Positions 54,101 through 63,100 of a stretch of 64,000 nt of DNA are shown piece after piece. Position 1 is the stretch's first letter. Each line of letters opens with the position of its first letter. A program made the position numbers and the translations under genes. Under the pieces are notes generated by a model. That model was not told the DNA's origin and searched no databases. It was given only the letters and a program-made list of their open reading frames with translations. The stretch is from Oasisia sp. SBJ-2009 (taxonomy: Eukaryota; Annelida; Polychaeta; Sabellida; Siboglinidae). The stretch spans positions 22,667,082-22,731,081 of the forward strand of contig OZ024866.1 in the NCBI GenBank assembly GCA_964017155.1, read 5' to 3'.

Positions 54101-57100
54101 CGTTTGTATATTGTTCACTGCTTCAAACCAAAGTTTTCCTATTGTGTATGAGGTATGTCTTCTGTAATACGCGCATTCCAGGAATACTTCAAAACGTAAA
54201 ATGTATACTCTCATGATATCTCGGTAAGATAACAATGTCATCAGAATTCGTAACTATGAATAAAAATACTGATGCTTCAAAATACAATTTAATCCATCAA
54301 TTCTTGATACAGAGTGGTTAGATAGAACGTAAGCTTTCCAAACACATCTCATTGAAGAAGACGAATGGCTGAAGTGTTATTGGAATGTTCTATGAAGATA
54401 TATCGTGACGTGAATTCAAGTATTGTCTCTCTTGAAAATGTTCGCGCAAATGAGAAATAGTGTATAGCAAATCTGTTTTTATTAATAACAAAAAGGAAAA
54501 CCACTGAATAGAATATGAAATTTCACACATCGAAAACAAACGTTGTGGACGTTTGGGGACAAATGAATATTTATTAATTTGCACGTTTTCTGTTTTGTTG
54601 TATGTACGTAAGAGTGTTTCAGTATCTATGTTTTGTTTATTTGAGTGCAAGCAGGTTTGAAGGAGTGTGGGTGTTTGGGGAGAAATTTGAGAGGCAATGT
54701 TTCTGTTAACGTTAATTACTCATTTCTTCCTATGCATTTGAATATTCTTGGTTTGTTTTTCTTTTCTCAAATGTATATACGTATGTATGTTACTTTACGT
54801 GTATACCTTTACGTTAAATGAATGTTTGTTGTATAGATAGCTAAATGTGATAATGAAGGTATTTGAGTTGATGGGTATCTGATCAGCGGCATTGTTTGTT
54901 TCTACGCACTAAAATTCCTTTGGTTTCTTTTTCTTTTCTGCTGTGCGTGGATACGTAAGTTAGCGTACGTCTTTAAGTGTCATGGTATACATATGTATAT
55001 TGAGGTGAATTGGACTGATTTCATTTCTTTTACGATTGATTGGAATATAAATTGTGTATACTCTACCAACTGAACAGTTGGCGATACACCCGTTTGTTGT
55101 TACTTAGCAATTCCAGTTGACGGAGGATGGACAGCGTGGACAGAGTGGGTGGCTTGTTCTGTGACATGTGGGACAGGGACCCAACAGAGAAGTCATGCGT
55201 GTACCAACCCACCGCCTTCAAATGGAGGTGTCATTTGTTCTGGCGCTCCAACTGAATCGCAACCATGTGCAACAGCTCCTTGTCCAAGTATGTGTACATT
55301 GAAAGGAACGTTTGTATATTGTTCACTGCTTCAAACCAAAGATTTCCTATTGTGTATGAGGTATGTCTTCAGTACTACGCGTATTCCAGGAATACTTCAA
55401 AACGTAAAGTGTATACTCTGATTATATCTCAGAAAGATAACAATGCCATCAGAATTCTTAACTATGAATAAAAATACGTGTGCCTCACAACACAATTTAA
55501 TCCATTAATTCTTGATACAGAGTGGTTAGATAGAACGTACGCTTTCCAAACACATCTCACTGAAGACGACGAATGGCTGAAATGTTATAGGAATGTTCCA
55601 TGAAGATATATCGTGACGTGATTTCAAGTATTGTCTGTCTTGAAAATGTGCGCGCAAATGAGATTTAGTGTATAGCAAATCGTTTTTATTAGTGACAAAA
55701 AGGAAAACCATTGAATAGAATATGAAATTACACACATCGAAAACAAACGTTGTGGACGTCTGGGGACAAATGAATATTTATTAATTTGCACGTTTTTCTG
55801 TTTTGTTGTGTGTATGTAAGAGTGTTTAAGTATATATGTTTTGTTTATTTGCGTGTAAGCGAGTGCGAAGGAGTGTGGGTTTTTGGACAGAAATGTGAGA
55901 GGCCATGTTTCTTTTAACGTTGATTACTCATTCCTTACTATGCATTTGAATGTACTTGGTTTGTTTTGCTTTTCTCAAATATATATACATATGAATGTTA
56001 CTATACGTGTGTATCTTTACGTTAAATGAATGTTTGTTGTATGGATAACTAAATGTGATAAAGAAGGTATTTGGGGTGATGGGTGTCTGAACAGCGGCAT
56101 TGTTTGTTTCTACGCACTAGAATTCCTTTGGTTTCTTTTTCTTTTCTGCTGTGCAGGGATACGTAAGTGTGCGTACGCCTTTAAGTGTCATAGTATACAT
56201 ATGTATATTGAGGTGAATTGGACTGATTTCATTTCTTTTACGATTGATTGGAATATAAATTGTGCATACTCTACCAACTGAACAGTTGGCGATACACCCG
56301 TTTTTTGTTACTTAGCAATTCCAGTTGACGGAGGATGGACAGCGTGGACAGAGTGGGTGGCTTGTTCTGTGACATGTGGGACAGGGACCCAACAGAGAAG
56401 TCATGCGTGTACCAACCCACCGCCTTCAAATGGAGGTGTCATTTGTTCTGGCCCTCCAACTGAATCACAACCATGTGAAGCAGCTCCTTGTCCAAGTATG
56501 TGTACGTTAAAAGGAACGTTTGTATATTGTTCACTGCTTCAAACCAAAGTTTTCCTATTGTGTATGAGGTATGTCTTCTGTAATACGCGCATTCCAGGAA
56601 TACTTCAAAACGTAAAATGTATACTCTCATGATATCTCGGTAAGATAACAATGTCATCAGAATTCGTAACTATGAATAAAAATACTGATGCTTCAAAATA
56701 CAATTTAATCCATCAATTCTTGATACAGAGTGGTTAGATAGAACGTAAGCTTTCCAAACACATCTCATTGAAGAAGACGAATGGCTGAAGTGTTATTGGA
56801 ATGTTCTATGAAGATATATCGTGACGTGAATTCAAGTATTGTCTCTCTTGAAAATGTTCGCGCAAATGAGAAATAGTGTATAGCAAATCTGTTTTTATTA
56901 ATAACAAAAAGGAAAACCACTGAATAGAATATGAAATTTCACACATCGAAAACAAACGTTGTGGACGTTTGGGGACAAATGAATATTTATTAATTTGCAC
57001 GTTTTCTGTTTTGTTGTATGTAGGTAAGAGTGCTTCAGTATCTATGTTTTGTTTATTTGAGTGTAAGCGAGTTTGAAAGAGTGTGGGTGTTTGGAGAGAA

Positions 57101-60100
57101 ATTTGACAGGCAATGTTTCTGTTAACGTTGATTACTCATTTCTTACTATGCATTTAAATATTCTTGGTTTGTTTTTCTTTTCTCAAATGTATATACGTAT
57201 GTATGTTACTTTACGTGTGTACCTTTACGTTAAATGAATGTTTGTTGTATAGATAGCTAAATGTGATAATGAAGGTATTTCAATTGATGGGTATCTGATC
57301 AGCGGCATTGTTTGTTTCTACGCACTAAAATTCCTTTGGTTTGTTTTTCTTTTCTGCTGTGCGTGGATACGTAAGTTTTCGTACATCTTTAAGTGTCATA
57401 GTATACATATGTATATTGACGTGAATTGGACTGATTTTATTTCTTTTATGATTGATAGGAATATAAATTGTGCATATTCTACCAATTGAACAGTTGGCGA
57501 TACACCCGTTTGTTGATACTTCGCAATTCCAGTTGACGGAGGATGGACAGCGTGGACAGAGTGGGTGGCGTGTTCTGTAACATGTGGGACAGGGACCCAA
57601 CAGAGAAGTCATGCGTGTTCCAACCCACCGCCTTCAAATGGAGGTGTCATTTGTTCTGGCGCTCCAACTGAATCGCAACCATGTGCAACAGCTCCTTGTC
57701 CAAGTATGTGTACGTTGAAAGGAACGTTTGTATATTGTTCACTGCTTCAAACCAAAGAATTCTTATTGTGTAAAAGGTATGTCTTCAGTACTACGCGCAT
57801 TCCAGGAATACTTCAAAAGGTAAAATGTATACTCTGATGATATCTCAGAAAGACAACAATGTCATCAGAATTCTTAACAATGAAAATAAATACTTCTTCC
57901 TCACAACACAATTTAATCCATTAATTCTTGATACAGAGTGGTTAAATAGAACGTACGCTTTCCAAACACATCTCACTGAAGACGACGAATGGCTGAAATG
58001 TTATTGAAATGTTCTATGAAGATATATCGTGACGTGACTTCAAGTATTGTCTCTCTTGAAAATGTGCGCGCAAATGAGATTTAGTGTATAGCAAATCGTT
58101 TTTATTAGTGACAAAAAGGAAAACCATTGAATAGAATATGAAATTACAGACATCGAAAACAAACGTTGTGGACGTTGGGGACAAATGAACATTTATTAAT
58201 TTGCACGTTTTTCTGATTTGTTGTGTGTATGTAAGAGTGTTTAAGTATCTATGTTTTGTTTATTTGAGTGTAAGCGAGTGCGAAGGAGTGTGGGTTTTTG
58301 GACGGAAATGTGAGAGGCCATGTTTCTGTTAAAGTTGATTACTCATTTCTTACTATGCATTTGAATATACTTGGTTTGTTTTTCTTTTCTCAAAAGTATA
58401 TACATATGTATGTTACTGTACGTGTGTATCTTTACTTTAAATGAATGTTTGTTGTATAGATAATTAAATGTGATAAAGAAGGTATTTGGGTTGATGGGTG
58501 TCTGATCAGCGGCATTGTTTGTTTCTACGCACTAGAATTCCTTTGGTTTCTTTTTCTTTTCTGCTGTGCGTGGATACGTAAGTTAGCGTACGTCTTTAAG
58601 TGTCATAGTATACATATGTATATTGAGGTGAATGGGACTGATTTCATTTCTTTTACGATTGATTGGAATATAAATTGTGTATACTCTACCAACTGAACAG
58701 TTGGCGATACACCCGTTTGTTGTTACTTAGCAATTCCAGTTGACGGAGGATGGACAGCGTGGACAGAGTGGGTGGCTTGTTCTGTGACATGTGGGACAGG
58801 GACCCAACAGAGAAGTCATGCGTGTACCAACCCACCGCCTTCAAATGGAGGTGTCATTTGTTCTGGCGCTCCAACTGAATCGCAACCATGTGCAACAGCT
58901 CCTTGTCCAAGTATGTGTACATTGAAAGGAACGTTTGTATATTGTTCACTGCTTCAAACCAAAGATTTCCTATTGTGTATGAGGTATGTCTTCAGTACTA
59001 CGCGCATTCCAGGAATACTTCAAAACGTAAAGTGTATACTCTGATTATATCTCAGAAAGATAACAATGCCATCAGAATTCTTAACTATGAATAAAAATAC
59101 GTGTGCCTCACAACACAATTTAATCCATTAATTCTTGATACAGAGTGGTTAGATAGAACGTACGCTTTCCAAACACATCTCACTGAAGACGACGAATGGC
59201 TGAAATGTTATAGGAATGTTCCATGAAGATATATCGTGACGTGATTTCAAGTATTGTCTGTCTTGAAAATGTGCGCGCAAATGAGATTTAGTGTATAGCA
59301 AATCGTTTTTATTAGTGACAAAAAGGAAAACCATTGAATAGAATATGAAATTACACACATCGAAAACAAACGTTGTGGACGTCTGGGGACAAATGAATAT
59401 TTATTAATTTGCACGTTTTTCTGTTTTGTTGTGTGTATGTAAGAGTGTTTAAGTATATATGTTTTGTTTATTTGCGTGTAAGCGAGTGCGAAGGAGTGTG
59501 GGTTTTTGGACAGAAATGTGAGAGGCCATGTTTCTTTTAACGTTGATTACTCATTCCTTACTATGCATTTGAATGTACTTGGTTTGTTTTGCTTTTCTCA
59601 AATATATATACATATGAATGTTACTATACGTGTGTATCTTTACGTTAAATGAATGTTTGTTGTATGGATAACTAAATGTGATAAAGAAGGTATTTGGGGT
59701 GATGGGTGTCTGAACAGCGGCATTGTTTGTTTCTACGCACTAGAATTCCTTTGGTTTCTTTTTCTTTTCTGCTGTGCAGGGATACGTAAGTGTGCGTACG
59801 CCTTTAAGTGTCATAGTATACATATGTATATTGAGGTGAATTGGACTGATTTCATTTCTTTTACGATTGATTGGAATATAAATTGTGCATACTCTACCAA
59901 CTGAACAGTTGGCGATACACCCGTTTTTTGTTACTTAGCAATTCCAGTTGACGGAGGATGGACAGCGTGGACAGAGTGGGTGGCTTGTTCTGTGACATGT
60001 GGGACAGGGACCCAACAGAGAAGTCATGCGTGTACCAACCCACCGCCTTCAAATGGAGGTGTCATTTGTTCTGGCCCTCCAACTGAATCACAACCATGTG

Positions 60101-63100
60101 AAGCAGCTCCTTGTCCAAGTATGTGTACGTTAAAAGGAACGTTTGTATATTGTTCACTGCTTCAAACCAAAGTTTTCCTATTGTGTATGAGGTATGTCTT
60201 CTGTAATACGCGCATTCCAGGAATACTTCAAAACGTAAAATGTATACTCTCATGATATCTCGGTAAGATAACAATGTCATCAGAATTCGTAACTATGAAT
60301 AAAAATACTGATGCTTCAAAATACAATTTAATCCATCAATTCTTGATACAGAGTGGTTAGATAGAACGTAAGCTTTCCAAACACATCTCATTGAAGAAGA
60401 CGAATGGCTGAAGTGTTATTGGAATGTTCTATGAAGATATATCGTGACGTGAATTCAAGTATTGTCTCTCTTGAAAATGTTCGCGCAAATGAGAAATAGT
60501 GTATAGCAAATCTGTTTTTATTAATAACAAAAAGGAAAACCACTGAATAGAATATGAAATTTCACACATCGAAAACAAACGTTGTGGACGTTTGGGGACA
60601 AATGAATATTTATTAATTTGCACGTTTTCTGTTTTGTTGTATGTAGGTAAGAGTGCTTCAGTATCTATGTTTTGTTTATTTGAGTGTAAGCGAGTTTGAA
60701 AGAGTGTGGGTGTTTGGAGAGAAATTTGACAGGCAATGTTTCTGTTAACGTTGATTACTCATTTCTTACTATGCATTTAAATATTCTTGGTTTGTTTTTC
60801 TTTTCTCAAATGTATATACGTATGTATGTTACTTTACGTGTGTACCTTTACGTTAAATGAATGTTTGTTGTATAGATAGCTAAATGTGATAATGAAGGTA
60901 TTTCAATTGATGGGTATCTGATCAGCGGCATTGTTTGTTTCTACGCACTAAAATTCCTTTGGTTTGTTTTTCTTTTCTGCTGTGCGTGGATACGTAAGTT
61001 TTCGTACATCTTTAAGTGTCATAGTATACATATGTATATTGACGTGAATTGGACTGATTTTATTTCTTTTATGATTGATAGGAATATAAATTGTGCATAT
61101 TCTACCAATTGAACAGTTGGCGATACACCCGTTTGTTGATACTTCGCAATTCCAGTTGACGGAGGATGGACAGCGTGGACAGAGTGGGTGGCGTGTTCTG
61201 TAACATGTGGGACAGGGACCCAACAGAGAAGTCATGCGTGTTCCAACCCACCGCCTTCAAATGGAGGTGTCATTTGTTCTGGCGCTCCAACTGAATCGCA
61301 ACCATGTGCAACAGCTCCTTGTCCAAGTATGTGTACGTTGAAAGGAACGTTTGTATATTGTTCACTGCTTCAAACCAAAGAATTCTTATTGTGTAAAAGG
61401 TATGTCTTCAGTACTACGCGCATTCCAGGAATACTTCAAAAGGTAAAATGTATACTCTGATGATATCTCAGAAAGACAACAATGTCATCAGAATTCTTAA
61501 CAATGAAAATAAATACTTCTTCCTCACAACACAATTTAATCCATTAATTCTTGATACAGAGTGGTTAAATAGAACGTACGCTTTCCAAACACATCTCACT
61601 GAAGACGACGAATGGCTGAAATGTTATTGAAATGTTCTATGAAGATATATCGTGACGTGACTTCAAGTATTGTCTCTCTTGAAAATGTGCGCGCAAATGA
61701 GATTTAGTGTATAGCAAATCGTTTTTATTAGTGACAAAAAGGAAAACCATTGAATAGAATATGAAATTACAGACATCGAAAACAAACGTTGTGGACGTTG
61801 GGGACAAATGAACATTTATTAATTTGCACGTTTTTCTGATTTGTTGTGTGTATGTAAGAGTGTTTAAGTATCTATGTTTTGTTTATTTGAGTGTAAGCGA
61901 GTGCGAAGGAGTGTGGGTTTTTGGACGGAAATGTGAGAGGCCATGTTTCTGTTAAAGTTGATTACTCATTTCTTACTATGCATTTGAATATACTTGGTTT
62001 GTTTTTCTTTTCTCAAAAGTATATACATATGTATGTTACTGTACGTGTGTATCTTTACTTTAAATGAATGTTTGTTGTATAGATAATTAAATGTGATAAA
62101 GAAGGTATTTGGGTTGATGGGTGTCTGATCAGCGGCATTGTTTGTTTCTACGCACTAGAATTCCTTTGGTTTCTTTTTCTTTTCTGCTGTGCGTGGATAC
62201 GTAAGTTAGCGTACGTCTTTAAGTGTCATAGTATACATATGTATATTGAGGTGAATGGGACTGATTTCATTTCTTTTACGATTGATTGGAATATAAATTG
62301 TGTATACTCTACCAACTGAACAGTTGGCGATACACCCGTTTGTTGTTACTTAGCAATTCCAGTTGACGGAGGATGGACAGCGTGGACAGAGTGGGTGGCT
62401 TGTTCTGTGACATGTGGGACAGGGACCCAACAGAGAAGTCATGCGTGTACCAACCCACCGCCTTCAAATGGAGGTGTCATTTGTTCTGGCGCTCCAACTG
62501 AATCGCAACCATGTGCAACAGCTCCTTGTCCAAGTATGTGTACATTGAAAGGAACGTTTGTATATTGTTCACTGCTTCAAACCAAAGATTTCCTATTGTG
62601 TATGAGGTATGTCTTCAGTACTACGCGCATTCCAGGAATACTTCAAAACGTAAAGTGTATACTCTGATTATATCTCAGAAAGATAACAATGCCATCAGAA
62701 TTCTTAACTATGAATAAAAATACGTGTGCCTCACAACACAATTTAATCCATTAATTCTTGATACAGAGTGGTTAGATAGAACGTACGCTTTCCAAACACA
62801 TCTCACTGAAGACGACGAATGGCTGAAATGTTATAGGAATGTTCCATGAAGATATATCGTGACGTGATTTCAAGTATTGTCTGTCTTGAAAATGTGCGCG
62901 CAAATGAGATTTAGTGTATAGCAAATCGTTTTTATTAGTGACAAAAAGGAAAACCATTGAATAGAATATGAAATTACACACATCGAAAACAAACGTTGTG
63001 GACGTCTGGGGACAAATGAATATTTATTAATTTGCACGTTTTTCTGTTTTGTTGTGTGTATGTAAGAGTGTTTAAGTATATATGTTTTGTTTATTTGCGT

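Larger units (their letters stand above)
52125..54540 (+). repeat. 2,416-bp two-unit repeat, copy 1
   Basis: It runs from the middle of the E44 intron to the middle of the E46 intron. Before about 52,125 the match to +2,416 fails ('attacacac' versus 'tttcacac'). Confidence 0.85.
54541..56956 (+). repeat. 2,416-bp two-unit repeat, copy 2
   Basis: It matches copy 1 with no difference I could see. The match continues to about 57,010, where 'gtacgtaag' becomes 'gtaggtaag'. Confidence 0.85.
56325..59947 (+). repeat. 3,623-bp three-unit repeat, copy 1 (E48-E50)
   Basis: Three units: mosaic, reciprocal mosaic, second type. The order and all private markers recur in the next 3,623 bp. Confidence 0.9.
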
